Source of the DNA: Nitzschia sp. DOCU1
Lineage: Eukaryota; Bacillariophyta; Bacillariophyceae; Bacillariales; Bacillariaceae
Length of the DNA: 64,000 nucleotides
Reading direction: 5' to 3'
NCBI GenBank assembly: GCA_951394045.1
Contig: OX595990.1
Span: 62,001-126,000 of the forward strand
Positions 41,573 through 52,778 of this stretch are shown here, one piece after another. The position numbers and the translations under genes are program-made. Positions within the stretch are counted from its first letter, which is position 1. Each line of letters begins with the position of its first letter. The notes under the pieces were generated by a model. It was not told where the DNA came from, did no database searches, and saw only the letters and a program-made list of their open reading frames with translations.

Positions 41573-44500
41573 TTAGAATTTACTTGATGCCCCGTAGTTG
41601 CTGCCATCGGCGAGCCATTTCAAAATATCTACTGCCATGCCTTCGTAAAATGGAGTATTCTTGGGAATGCACGCCACTGCCAAGATTTTCGATACATTGA
41701 CAGGAACGCCCTGCAGCAACTTCACCGTCTGGTGTGTCGGTCGATTATCGTCCATGTACAAAAAGACATCCACCATTAATCCCTTTGCTACGGGATCCCA
41801 CAACATGATGTCAGCTTGCATGACGCGGGCACTTCGAACAAATTGACACCAGCCACTCGCGTAATTCTTGCGGCCTTGTACCCCCGCCGCACAATTCCCA
41901 ATCAAAACATTCTTGCCCAAGTTTTGTTTGAATTTGAAACCAGCAATCGGTTTGGCGCCCGCAGCAGGGACCCAGCGTCCAATAGCATCTTCAACTGGAG
42001 TTAGACTGTAATGTTCGACCAAACGACCAGACGAATCGGTTTCATAGACCAAATAGCAAGCGCCAGTCGGAGGATTTGGAGCGGTCATTGCAGATGTATA
42101 GCCGCCATCGGCGTTTTGACTGGCGACAACAGCAGCGACCGGTTCAGGAGTTGCGATGGTTGGCGGGATAATAGTCGCAGGAACAGGAGATGAGAGTATC
42201 GGCTCTGAAGCGTTGGCAGTTGCAGTAGTAGCAGTTTGCACGGAAGCAAGCTCGGCCGGTTGTGGAGTATGTACCACTTCTTCCTCTTCTGGAATGGTCG
42301 TCGCTACTTCCAGCCTTGATATCGAGTGCATCGGCATGGAACTATTCAGATTCGGTGGCGGCGTCGAAGGTTCCTTTTTTGCGCTACTGGTACTCAACGA
42401 TCGAAACACGGCAACGGCTCCCAGTTTCTTGGCCGCCTTGCTCCATTTCTTCCCCTGGAGGTTGACATCCAATTCAGCATTTCGTGGGAGACATGCCACT
42501 GCATCCACTGGCTCCGTTTCAAAGTCGCCGCTTCGCACTCGAGCTGTTGCTCCATTCGCATACAAGTAAAAGTCGACTGGGACACCCACATCTAATATTG
42601 TCACTGTCGCATCCAAACTTTTAGCCGCCTTGACGAATTGGCACCATCCATTATAGTATAATTGTCGATCTTGAACGCCACTCGCGCAATTACCAATGAG
42701 TTCGGATGTTCCCAGGCCTTGCGCTTCCTTGAATGCTTGAATATCGGGCGACGTCCACACTCCCACTGCCCCAATGATCGGAACTTCGCTGTAGTAGATA
42801 TTGAGTTCTCCACGAACGGCGTCATAGACTAGGTAACAGGCGCCGCCTTGTGGATATTTGGGTTTTTCGTGCGATTTTTTGCGTTCGACGCCTCGTTGTG
42901 GAGGACCATCGGAGGATGGCGTTTGCGCCGCGGGAGTTGACAAAGGTGATGGTGTCGAAAGAAGATTTGCTGCGGCGGTAGGAATTGGAACGGTTGGAGC
43001 AGGAGCTGGATCCGGTGCTTGACTTTGTTCGAGGCCGTCAGGGACGTTGGTCATCCAAGTCGGTGTCGCTGTGGGTGCAGCAATAACTGCCGGACTGCTG
43101 CTCGTCAACGTCGTCGTTGTAGTAGCGGTAGGAGTATTCGCTTCCGCCGTCTCTTGCTCCGCCAAGACCTGCATCCAAGCCGGCGCTGAGCTAAGGCTAT
43201 TATCAACCGAGGGCACCACCACAACTGGTGTAACAACGGATGTAGCTGCTGTTGCAGCTGCCTCTGCCACGGCTGGTTCCGGGACAAGTGGAGCAGGAAC
43301 TAGATTCGTTTCCTCCGTTGTTGGTGCAGCTAGATCCAGGGAAGGAGGAAGTTTGGGGGGCGATGTTCCTATTCTTCCACTAGTAGTCCGGCTTGATGCA
43401 TTTTCGAAGGATAGTTTTGCCTTGCTGGCCGATGGGGATGGTGGTGGCGGTTTCTCGTTGGCTGGATCCAATCCCGTCTCTCCCAGTCTTCCCGAAGGCC
43501 GTCGAGCAGTAACGGACTTGAGTGTAATGGACTCGGACGAAAATCCGATGCTGCGACGAGAACTAGCGTCTACCCTGCTGCTGCTAGTACTACTTGCTGC
43601 AGCAGCGGTTGGGGGTGTCGATGCCTGGGTAGTGCTAGGTGTACTCGATTCGGTAGAGACTTGATTTGCCTGTGGCAGAGGAGGCATAGGAGGAGTACTT
43701 GTAGCAGCAGCAGCAGCAGCAGCAGGATTGGCTTGCGCACTCTGCGCCGCTGCTGCTTTTTTGGCGGCTTCTAGCAATGGCTTGGCGGATGGCGGCGGTT
43801 TGGGCGGATCAAAAATCTCGTTTAGGCTTTCAATCGAAGTAGCATCCTCGTCGTCCTGGTTGTTGTTGTTTTGTGATGGTAGTGGTTGATTGAGTCCTCG
43901 CAAATGGGCCGGAACACTAGGATCGTCCTCATGATTCAAACTCGTCAGGGGAAATTTGGCGTGATGCGTCGTCGATTCCTCGTCACTGGATTCTTCATAT
44001 TCCTCCATGGGTTTCTTTTGCATGGAAAGTCTAAACTGGGATGTTTGACGAAATAGCTTATCCAGTGGTCGGCCCCCAGGAGTCGTAGGAGTAGTCGGCT
44101 GAGGAGCAACTGGTTCTGGCATTGGTAGAGGTTCAGGCTTAGGCTCGGGTTGCGGCTCGGGTTCAGGTTCAGGTTCGGGCTGCGGCGGCGGATTGAGGAG
44201 GTCGGCATTAAATTTCCCGTCCATGTGCATTTGATGTACCGTGTCAAAGCCTCCTAAAAAGGTCGTTTCTTGTTCTTGTGTGTCAAGGTTGTCTTCTTGC
44301 GTTTGCACAAAGAATTGTGGATATTCCTTGACGTTCGAAATCTGCAAGAGCGCTTTTGCTTGGTCGGGTTTGGATTCTTTCAAAACTATAAACGGTAGAA
44401 TCGCAGCTTGTTTACACACATGCATCGCCTTGTCTTGATCTTCGCCTTGTTTCCGAGACGACGGCTTGCTCGTACAAAGCACGATCAATTTTCTTGGCTT

Positions 44501-44863
44501 GGTAATCGTCATGGTCGGTTTGTGGACAATAGCAGTCGTCGTGATGGAAGATGGCGGCGGCGTTTCTTCTGGCACTTCTGCCGTCGAATCCAAGGTCCAA
44601 TTGGAGTCTACTGAATCGGCCGATCTCGACCGACTTCGAAGAGGAGGATCCTGATGCTGTTGTTGTGAGCTCGTAGAGCCATAGGAACTAGAACTCCGCC
44701 CCCGTCGGCGGCTGGAATTGCCCCGCCGCACATAGGACATGGCCTTTTGCACGGCGTCGGCGTTCAACAAAACGAGATACTTGAGAACTTGGCGCAACTC
44801 ATCCGCTTCGGACTCTTCAATCCAATCCAATAACTCATCGTCGGATACTATGGTGGGAGGCAT
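41573..44863 (-). CDS. Large multidomain protein: thioredoxin-fold domain plus two copies of an unnamed domain
   Basis: One exon, 1,096 residues, ATG at 44863. Residues 1-50 form an acidic helical segment (DDELLDWIEESEADELRQVL). About 124-222 resembles the SH3BGR/glutaredoxin-like thioredoxin fold (IVLCTSKPSS start, YPQFFVQ..., LGGFDTVHQM), without a CxxC. A Pro-Glu repeat and 400 residues of Pro/Ser/Ala/Thr disorder follow. Then a domain of about 125 residues occurs twice (about 674-795 and 933-1070). Its shared marks are GACYLVY, LIGNCA[SA]GVQ, a Tyr then GWCQFV, VDFYLY/VDVFLY, and AVAC[LI]P[RK]N. I do not recognise this domain. No signal peptide or membrane segment, so a cytosolic scaffold is plausible. 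It looks intact and shares an upstream region with the P2 gene. Confidence 0.8.
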   Translation of the reverse strand: MPPTIVSDDELLDWIEESEADELRQVLKYLVLLNADAVQKAMSYVRRGNSSRRRGRSSSSYGSTSSQQQHQDPPLRSRSRSADSVDSNWTLDSTAEVPEETPPPSSITTTAIVHKPTMTITKPRKLIVLCTSKPSSRKQGEDQDKAMHVCKQAAILPFIVLKESKPDQAKALLQISNVKEYPQFFVQTQEDNLDTQEQETTFLGGFDTVHQMHMDGKFNADLLNPPPQPEPEPEPEPQPEPKPEPLPMPEPVAPQPTTPTTPGGRPLDKLFRQTSQFRLSMQKKPMEEYEESSDEESTTHHAKFPLTSLNHEDDPSVPAHLRGLNQPLPSQNNNNQDDEDATSIESLNEIFDPPKPPPSAKPLLEAAKKAAAAQSAQANPAAAAAAATSTPPMPPLPQANQVSTESSTPSTTQASTPPTAAAASSTSSSRVDASSRRSIGFSSESITLKSVTARRPSGRLGETGLDPANEKPPPPSPSASKAKLSFENASSRTTSGRIGTSPPKLPPSLDLAAPTTEETNLVPAPLVPEPAVAEAAATAATSVVTPVVVVPSVDNSLSSAPAWMQVLAEQETAEANTPTATTTTTLTSSSPAVIAAPTATPTWMTNVPDGLEQSQAPDPAPAPTVPIPTAAANLLSTPSPLSTPAAQTPSSDGPPQRGVERKKSHEKPKYPQGGACYLVYDAVRGELNIYYSEVPIIGAVGVWTSPDIQAFKEAQGLGTSELIGNCASGVQDRQLYYNGWCQFVKAAKSLDATVTILDVGVPVDFYLYANGATARVRSGDFETEPVDAVACLPRNAELDVNLQGKKWSKAAKKLGAVAVFRSLSTSSAKKEPSTPPPNLNSSMPMHSISRLEVATTIPEEEEVVHTPQPAELASVQTATTATANASEPILSSPVPATIIPPTIATPEPVAAVVASQNADGGYTSAMTAPNPPTGACYLVYETDSSGRLVEHYSLTPVEDAIGRWVPAAGAKPIAGFKFKQNLGKNVLIGNCAAGVQGRKNYASGWCQFVRSARVMQADIMLWDPVAKGLMVDVFLYMDDNRPTHQTVKLLQGVPVNVSKILAVACIPKNTPFYEGMAVDILKWLADGSNYGASSKF

Positions 44864-45308
44864 GATTGTGTAGAACTTGTGTTGTTAGATGAGTTGAGTG
44901 TTGTGGTTCCAGAACGCCGCCATTGTCTTCAATCATTCGGAGGACGCCATCTCGTCAGTCACAAGTGCCATGCTCGACAAAAATGTCCAAATTTTTCGAC
45001 CGAACCATTCGACCGTCGTGGACCAATCATATCACGTAAAAGCTAAAAAATTGAGGTCGACTAATCCGATAGCTCCGTGGTCAATGTGTTGTTATGTAAA
45101 TGTGTCCCACACGACATACCCAGTGGGGACGGAGAGTTTACCGATTACCGCCGGTACTTGGAAACGTTGTTTGGTGGCTGCTGCGTTTCACCATGAGATG
45201 AGCCGCACCGCTTCAATTCAAATCCAACACAATTTGCTTGCTGCTCTCTTGCTTAAATACGCTTGCAATTCATTCGTACAATAAACATCCGACAAACATA
45301 CTATCAAA
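44864..45308. promoter_or_regulatory. Divergent promoter region between the 1096-aa gene and RPLP2
   Basis: 445 bp separate two divergent start codons. There is no TATA box at a standard position for either gene, though CTTAAATACG sits 50 bp before the P2 ATG. Function is inferred from position only. Confidence 0.5.
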
Positions 45309-45659
45309 ATGAAGGAAATGGCTGTCTATTTAATGTTGGTGCTAGGTGGAAATGCTAGCCCCACCAAGGACGATGTGACCAAGGCCTCGAGTTCGGTAGG
45401 AATTGAACCCGACTCGGCGAGTCTGGACAAGCTTTTTGCCGAGTTGGAAGGCAAGGACTTGAATGAATTGATTACTTTGGGAACGGCTCGTCTTGCCAAG
45501 ATCGGAGGAGGAGGTGGCGGCGGCGGCGGCAAAGCTGCTGCTGCTGGAGCGGCCGAAGAGGCCGCCAAGGAAGAAGAAAAGGAAGAGGAAGAAGAAGCCG
45601 ACCTTGGGGGTGGTATGGACATGTTCGGCGGTGGCGACAAGGCGGGAGGTGACTATTAA
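45309..45659 (+). CDS. RPLP2: 60S acidic ribosomal protein P2
   Basis: 116 residues, one exon. The N-terminal dimerisation domain is typical (VYLMLVLGGNASPT, then SVGIEPDSASLDKLFAELEG and LITLGTARLAKIG), followed by a Gly/Ala hinge and an acidic EEKEEEEEADLGGG tail. P2 forms the lateral stalk of the large ribosomal subunit with P1 and P0 and recruits GTPase factors. The C-terminus ends MDMFGGGDKAGGDY, not the animal/fungal SDDDMGFGLFD, which I believe is usual for diatoms. A highly expressed gene is expected. The ATG in ATCAAAATG context is the first in frame. Confidence 0.95.
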   Translation: MKEMAVYLMLVLGGNASPTKDDVTKASSSVGIEPDSASLDKLFAELEGKDLNELITLGTARLAKIGGGGGGGGGKAAAAGAAEEAAKEEEKEEEEEADLGGGMDMFGGGDKAGGDY

Positions 45660-46540
45660 AGCAATCAATACTCTTCATTTCCGTACAAGGCGTCGTTCTG
45701 TGGGATCTACTACTGGGACGGATTGGAGACTCGCCGACCGATTAATCTCCTACTACTAGAACTGATCATTGGCACTTCCACCAATTCGTCCTACATTACT
45801 TCTGGTTTGCTTCTCCTTTTGTTTCGTTCAAGTTTTTCACTGTGCAATCCGAGCGTCAAGGTAGAGGAGCTGCTATTATACCTGGTAGAGCGTCTTGATG
45901 GGACGACGGCGTTTCGGCCGCAGCCCCAGGAAGGAAAAAGACTAGTGCATTTCTGACAGCCGGACGGCAATCTACTACAGATCTCGGGTTAATATGTTCG
46001 AGCTGGTGACACGAGTGTCTACCACGTCTGGTACTACTACTCTAGTAGAGGACCATTTGAAGGAACAAGACTAGTGCATTTCTGACAGCTGGACGGCACA
46101 CTACTACAGATCTCGGGTTAATATGCTCGAGCCGGTGACATAGGTATCTACAACGTCCGGCAGTACTAGCTAGAGAGCCATTTGAAGGAACAAGGATATA
46201 CTACCGTAACTTGCATGGTAACGACTACTAGCTCGTGGAGATTGTTCGACTAGAGTAGTAGCAGTAGCCTTCGTGTGAACGAGTCAGACGTCGTTGCGTG
46301 TCGTTCCTATTATGCTTTGGACGATCGAACAGAATTGGAAGAGAAGATCCACGAGGCGTCGCCGCAGGATCTCGTTTGTAAGTAGAGCAGAAACAATCGG
46401 AGATCTTTCCCCGAGTATCAAATTCAAAACCATAGGCGTGTCAGCCACGCCCAAAATTTTGGACCAACGCGCTCTATCTTCTTTGGTTATACAATCTTCA
46501 AACTGACATGGTGGACCGCTCATCCCATGCCCCTCAATGA
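45660..46540. other. Intergenic between two convergent genes, with tandem repeat
   Basis: It holds the 3' UTRs of P2 and the histidine kinase plus the 129-bp duplication at 45931-46195. No supported gene. Confidence 0.6.
45931..46195. repeat. 129-bp tandem duplication
   Basis: Copy 1 from 45931 (AAGGAAAAAGACTAGTGC) and copy 2 from 46060 (AAGGAACAAGACTAGTGC), followed at 46185 by the start of a third. Shared: TTTCTGACAGC.GGACGGCA, ACTACAGATCTCGGGTTAAT, TCGAGC.GGTGACA. About 10-15% diverged. Rich in CTAG and CTACTAG. Confidence 0.85.
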
Positions 46541-49500
46541 CTATGAAAAGAGAGACTCCAGCAGTGCTTCGATGTCTCGAACATTGAACGGTTTGGGCAG
46601 AAAATCGACACAACCAGCCTCGTAGCATTCCGTCTCAAAGTCCGCAGATGCGTTCGCGGTGACGAAAACCACCTTGGGGGGTGGATGGGAGCCATTCTCT
46701 CGCCTCGTAATCTGTCGGCAGGCTTCGACTCCGTCCATTATAGGCATCTGATAGTCCATGAAAATAACGTCGAACTCTTCCTTGGCTTCGAGCTCAACAG
46801 CTTTGGCACCATTGTCAACGACTATAACGTCTTCTACGTCGAGTCGTTTCAACAGGCGCAGTAGCACCTTTTGATTGATCAAATTGTCTTCCGCAATCAT
46901 GACGCGAAGAGGAGAAAGACTCGTCTTGGGAGGCATAAAGTCGCTCTGGAACGATCGGCGCGAGGAGAGCGCCAGGTTACTATCGTCGCTGCTACTGTTC
47001 GTCGCGGTCGTTCGAAACGATGAAAAGGACTGGCGCGACATTGAAAAACGTGACGAAACTCTAGGAGTTCTGCGCCCTCCCTCGCCCATGAGTGCCAACT
47101 TCTCGCCCAAAACAGACGGAAAGATATGAGTTATATCTCGAAAATGACCCTCGGTATCGGGAACGGACATCGTAGTACCAAACGAAAAAAGGCGACAGGG
47201 AACGCGCGCTTTAATCTCTTCAAATGCCTCGCTGTTGTAAAGTCTCTCGTCAACCAGGCAAACATGGGTCTTGAAAATAAGCAATTCGCTCTCGCTTTCG
47301 ATAGTTGAATCCACGTCGGCGAGACTCGAATGAACCGAAACGTGTGCTTGGTAGGATTCCAAAATAGTACGCACGTGGTCTGCCACCTTGTCGTCTTTAA
47401 TGACGCAAAAGATGTGAGTACTTCGCAGGCGTACCCGAATCGCCGGGATGTCTACAGGCTTGTCCTCGAATGGAATGTCCACTGTGAATTCTGTCCACTC
47501 TCCGAAGACGCTGTCTACCGATATAGATCCTCCAAGAGCATGGGCCAGCTTGCTAGATATCGCAAGGCCAAGCCCTGTTCCACCATAGACGGACTGGGTA
47601 TCTATGTCTGCCTGACAAAATGGCTTGAAGATTTTGTCAAAATTTTGCTTTTCAATACCGTTTCCGTAATCCTTCACGCAAAATCGAATTCGATCCAAAA
47701 GACAGTCTTGGGCTGCTTTATCCCTTTCGGAAAAGGAAGCCCTAGTAGCATCAAAATCAGCGTCCTCCTCCCCGGCGGACGCTACGAGCCGAATAGAAAC
47801 ATCAATGACGCCTCCGTCTTTACTAAATTTCACGGCGTTTCCAATCAAGTTGTACATCTGATGGGCATCGCGAAGCAAAGATGCAGGAGGTGAGCTGCCG
47901 TCTTCCGCCCTCGAAGTATTATAAACAATCGTTCTTAAACTCACAATTTGCTGCACGCGCAATCCATCCATTCGAACACATTCGGGAAGAGCTGGTCCAA
48001 GTAAACGAAAAGTGAGTTCTTGATTGAACTTATAGAGGCACCATCCATGTTGTGAGAAGCCGACTCCTCTATGACTTACCAAGATCGTACAGCTTTCTTA
48101 CTGTCACCCCCTTGTCCGCCGATTTGCTCTCGATGGAATGAACAACCGCATTCATGGTATCTTGCAAATTGCACTCCTTGACGTTGATTTCCACATTCCC
48201 GCTTTCCAATTTGCTATAGTCTAAAACATCATTGACAACTGTCAATAACAAGTCACCCGAAGTCACAATCATTCGAACTTCCTCTTCCTGATTTGGCGTC
48301 AATTTTGTTTCGAGTAGCATACTCGAAAGTCCAATGATACAATTCAAGGGCGTCCGAATCTAGAAATATAGTAGTGATTAAAAAAGTGTGAATCAACGTC
48401 CATCGTAAACACGAAGTAGTACATTGTCGTCCCGACATTTGTGCATTTGCTGAACCGTACCTCATGACTCATGGAAGCAAAATGCGTGAGTTGATCGGCC
48501 GATGCACGCGTGACTCGTTCATTGGCTTGCTCCAATTCTCGATTGGCGACTTGCAATTTGAGCGTCCGCTCTTCTACCGTCTTTTCCAGTGTATTGATCA
48601 AATGCTCATTGCGAGCAATCTGCCAAAAGGCTTGTACCAAATTTGTAATGGTTGCCGAAAAGGGCTCAAGAAATTGAACATCGCCCATGGTATAGCCACC
48701 CTTTTTGTTGGCAATCGCAATCATGCCGGTAATTTCCCGACCGCCTTTTGCAAAAAAGGGAATGCCCAAAAAGTTTTCCATTGGGGATGCTGCTGCCGCC
48801 GCCGCTGCTGCAGATTTGCCGTGGCTGCTGCCCCCTTCAATGTCGCTCCCAGTCACATCTTCTTCATACGCCGAGGACTTTGCCGAGTCGTTCCTGACAC
48901 TATTTTGTAGCGTAAAACCCACTGCAATCTCATTTCGAAAGACTGGTCGTTTGATGGTAAGCACTTGATTGATGAGCTTTCGGCTAGCTCTATCATGCCA
49001 GAACCCTTCATGATCCGCAAAACTCCCATTTTGATGACACGTCTCTTCCGCAGCCATGTCTCCCCTTCCACTCACATCCAATTCCATAATTGGCGTGGTC
49101 CACTTGACTTGTTGTCGATCACCTTTGGTATCACTCAGCTTGTGCACACTGGCATCAATATGCAAATACGGTTTCCCCGTTTTTTCGTCGAGTTTGACTT
49201 GCCCCATGACACCATGTGAACTGTCCATGAGCTCCACAATCCCTTCCAACAAGGTTTGATAAACGATTTGAGAATCATCACTGCCAGATCCTAGATATTC
49301 TCGTTGCACAAAGGCTACCTTTTCTAACAGCCCCAATCGTCTTCGATAGGCTTCCAATAGTTGAATCCGCTCTTTTTGGCGTTTGGATTGCCACTTGTAC
49401 AAGCATCGATAGATATAAATGATGATGACTCCAGCTGCCAAAGTGGTTCCGATAATTCCCCACAACGATAGCTTGGGTTCAACGGGTCCTGGTGGATTGG

Positions 49501-50686
49501 CTATATATCCACATTCTTGACCGCTTCCGCCTTGCGATGCATAAAAGTCTGCCAAATTCCCGTCGGGACAGGGTCCATTAGGATCCAAAGAATTACAAGA
49601 CATTAAAACATTGATCCAATACGATAGGGTGTGTTCCACCTCTGCGGGTATGTCCCTTCGAATCCCAATCGCATAATGCGACAATCCAAATTTCATGGGT
49701 TCTCCAATCAATCCAATGGGCTAATAGTTTTGTTGCGTTTATTTGTGGTCACGATGGTGATGATGATGAAAGAAACATTGATGATATGAGAATTACAGGC
49801 TAACTATAGTCCCTTTCACCTAGCGACAACTCACCTTTCCCTGATACAAACACTTTTGAGGATCCGGATCCAAACTTCGTTTCAAGACAAACTGAGTCAC
49901 TAGCGGAGCATCGGTAATATAAACTTGACACGTTCCATCTTGAAAGGCGGCATCAATGGCAGCATCATCACCTCCGAAAATTTCCACCAGCTCAATGCCG
50001 GGAAAGCTTTGCCTCACAAACTCAATGAGCGCGGTTCCTCCTGGGGCACAGGCGGGAGGTTGTAATCCTTGTTGTTGTAATTCCAGCAAGTCTTCAAAGC
50101 CGCTAATACCAGTGGCTGTCCCATACATGGCCAAGGTCCCACGATATGGAGGTGAATATGGCAAAGTAAATTGATTGCTCAATTGTCGTGCGGGTGTCAC
50201 GTAATACAATCCCAAATACATATCGGTCGTAAAGGCCGTGTGGGGCAAATCATTGACATCGGCGCTGCCACAATTGTATTGCGTTCGATAGGTGAGACCG
50301 TAGGTTTCATTTGTGCGGTCAGTCGAAAGTAGTTGCGGCGTACAGGCTTGACCATGCCCACTGGGTGGAAGGAGAGTGTACGTGAAATTCGCTCGATGCG
50401 GCTGCGCCAGGGCGTTTAACATGTCCATAAGATAACCCCCGACCTTGTAGACGCCATCGTCTTCCTCCACGGTCAGGAACGAACCCTCTTGCAAGACGGT
50501 GATTTTAAAGTGTTGCCCGTTTAATTGTGGGGGCGTGGGGGTGTCCAGAGTCATGCGATGATGCTGAGCATGTGACTGATAAGATTGAAACAGATCCGAC
50601 GTTGCTTCTGCATTGACCAGGGCCGTCCAGCAAAGGGCGACATGCCACCATGAACATGACGACGGCAACGACCGCGGTCGTTTCAT
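46541..50686 (-). CDS. Hybrid histidine kinase with solute-binding ectodomain (five exons)
   Basis: Exons 50686-49835, 49720-48461, 48359-48080, 48018-47945 and 47857-46541; introns of 114, 101, 61 and 87 bp have GT-AG ends and keep phase, giving about 1,260 residues. The ATG at 50686 starts a signal peptide (MKRPRS...WHVALCWTALVNA). Residues 50-340 resemble a family-3 solute-binding protein; a helix lies at about 371-392 (GIIGTTLAAGVIIIYIY); then a GAF-like region (410-620), a coiled coil, HisKA with His in MSHE|IRTPL split by intron 2, HATPase (NLIGNAVKFS; VKDYGNGIE; GGTGLGLA) and a receiver (IAEDN, FMDYQMPIMDG, VTAN, PKPF). All catalytic residues are present, so it should sense an extracellular ligand and phosphorylate itself. 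Downstream partners are not in the window. Confidence 0.9.
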
Positions 50687-52373
50687 GGCTATTGTCCAGG
50701 TATGACTAACGGCCGATGATTGCAACTCAAGATAGCAGCAACAAGAACGACTACATCAACAGTCTATCTTTGCACCACATCGTGCTGCCACACGAATTGT
50801 CGAGCCCTTGTCGGACGCTCGTACGCGTGGTGTCACGGGAAGTACTATCTTGTAAGCAGAACGCCTTTCCAACCCCAACAACGGCGGTACTGGACAGAAC
50901 TGCTCGGAACTCCGATCACCACGACAGCCTCCGCCTTTTCTCTTCATAACAGGCGCGAACGACACGTCATTCAACCTCTCATCCCATTCGCCTTTTGTGG
51001 TCTTTGGTAGCGCTTGGGACGTCGACTGCAGCGATACTGTAGGACTATCACGATGCTATCGCAATTGAAAAACTTGCCAAAGCTACCGGTAGACCAACTA
51101 CCGGTCTTGATGTTTGACTACCGGTAGTAGCAGCAAGTGCTAGAAGTAATCTATAGGCATTCCCCATAGTTTTACCATCAAAATAACATGTGCGTAACGC
51201 TCGCCGCTGTCGTGTCCTCGGCGCCTGCTGCGCCACCAAGACTGCTCTCTAGTAGCAGCAGTCGTCAGAGTGGAACCGCACCAACTACTACGCTCTCCTA
51301 TTCCAGCTGGACTAGCTATGGGTTGTGCTATATGATGCTTTACTATTGTTATCCATACGGCAAGGACATGATGGAAATCGCTCTACCAAACTCTTGCCTC
51401 GTAATAGCAATACTGGAGTGCTACTAGTAATAGCTCGCATCTACTATGATAGTATCGTCATTTGCTTTTTCTGGATCCTCCATACTTTGAGACACCAGTC
51501 GGCCTTTTGGTTGTAGAAGCCGAGCTAGGATTCCATGGACTGGAAGAACGAGATACAATAGACAGTCGCACATTCTGGTGGTTGATTGTCAAATGTCATT
51601 GCGCTGTTTGTCGCGGTGGCAGCTGCCTCATCATCATCATCATCATTCTCGCACTGGTTTGACTTCGTCTTATAGTATTCCCGTACCAGGTCGGTTTGCT
51701 TTCACCATGAGTGTCGCCCTTTTTTTGTTGGAAACGCCATAAGAACAACAACAACAACAACAACAACAACAAGCCAAAATAGACATTAACACCTTCATGT
51801 TGATTTTCAAAAATCAATGCGTCCCTGGGAGCTGCATCAACATTATGGGTCTCTGTATGATTTGATTGCTGCTTGCAGTATGTATGTATTAAACAGTAGC
51901 ACCATTCTACACCATATCGTGGGTTTGGTCGTCGGCACATCCTAAACTCAAATATACTCGGATTACACCAAAGAAAAATGCACCACATGACCCCTCCGCA
52001 CTCCTCTGGGAACGAGACTTTCGGGTCAATACATTTTCCATTAGAAGCAGCAAAACTCCAAGAAAGAATACGGCTTGCGGCGGATATGCATCAACATCTG
52101 TCAATGATCAGTACTATTAGTAGTATCCCTGACAATGGCAGCAATGGTGGGCTTTTTGTGAAATAAGAATGCTCGCATCGACCCATCGAAAGAAAAGACG
52201 AATCCCCTGTTAATTGATCTGCTCTCGGATTGACAAGGCTCCAGTAGCCGGGAATAGTTTTAGGAACAGGATGCGACGAATTGGCTTGCTGCTGCTACCG
52301 CTAGTTGGCAACAGACAAAAGAAGGATCGAGAATTCGTGCACTTGCGCCAAAGTTTCCGAAAGTCTCATCGAC

Positions 52374-52757
52374 TTAGTCTGGACAAGTCAATACTTTGAC
52401 CAAACCCTTGTCGCTGCACTGTTCGTTGGTAGCTGACGGTGCGATTGTCGTGACCACATGATTGAAGGAGAAATCGGCGCCGCCGGGGCGGGCTGCTGGG
52501 CCGATCGAAACAAGAAACTGTGTTTGCCATTCGTTTCCTCCACTAGATCTGGACACGCCAATATCTTTTACCATACCCTTATCGATGCAATCTTTCGCAG
52601 TCGATGACGGTCCGATTAGTGGCCTAGCTAGTGTGAGATGTGTTTGAAAGTAGAAAGAGGCGCGGGCGATCGAGAAACAAGAAACCTTTTTCCCTTTCCG
52701 AGACACGTCAAGCACGCAACGAAAAAATGAGGGCAGTGACGTCATGCGACTGACCAC
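52374..52757 (-). other. Internally duplicated open frame, coding status unclear
   Basis: The 127-residue frame contains two similar blocks: ...IGPSSTAKDCIDKGMVKDI and ...IAPSATNEQCSDKGLVKVL, which correspond to two diverged DNA copies about 170 bp apart (52374-52520 and 52545-52690). Conservation at the protein level (CxDKG.VK) suggests coding or recent duplication of a coding piece. No family recognised. Confidence 0.35.
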
Positions 52758-52778
52758 GTCATCTCTCTGTGGTGACGT
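52705..52778. promoter_or_regulatory. Cluster of CRE-like TGACGT/ACGTCA motifs
   Basis: ACGTCA at 52705-52710, a full palindrome TGACGTCA at 52737-52744, ACGTCA at 52756-52761 and TGACGT at 52773-52778. TGACGT and ACGTCA are the CO2/cAMP-responsive element cores described for the diatom PtCA1 promoter, bound by bZIP proteins. Target gene unclear: the nearest leftward frame starts at 52757, inside the cluster. Confidence 0.45.

Noticed and set aside
43047..43664. 205-residue plus-strand frame
   Set aside because: Antisense of the low-complexity linker of the 1096-aa protein.
51742..51772. ACA repeats considered as a CRISPR-like array
   Set aside because: A simple trinucleotide microsatellite with no spacers in a eukaryotic genome.
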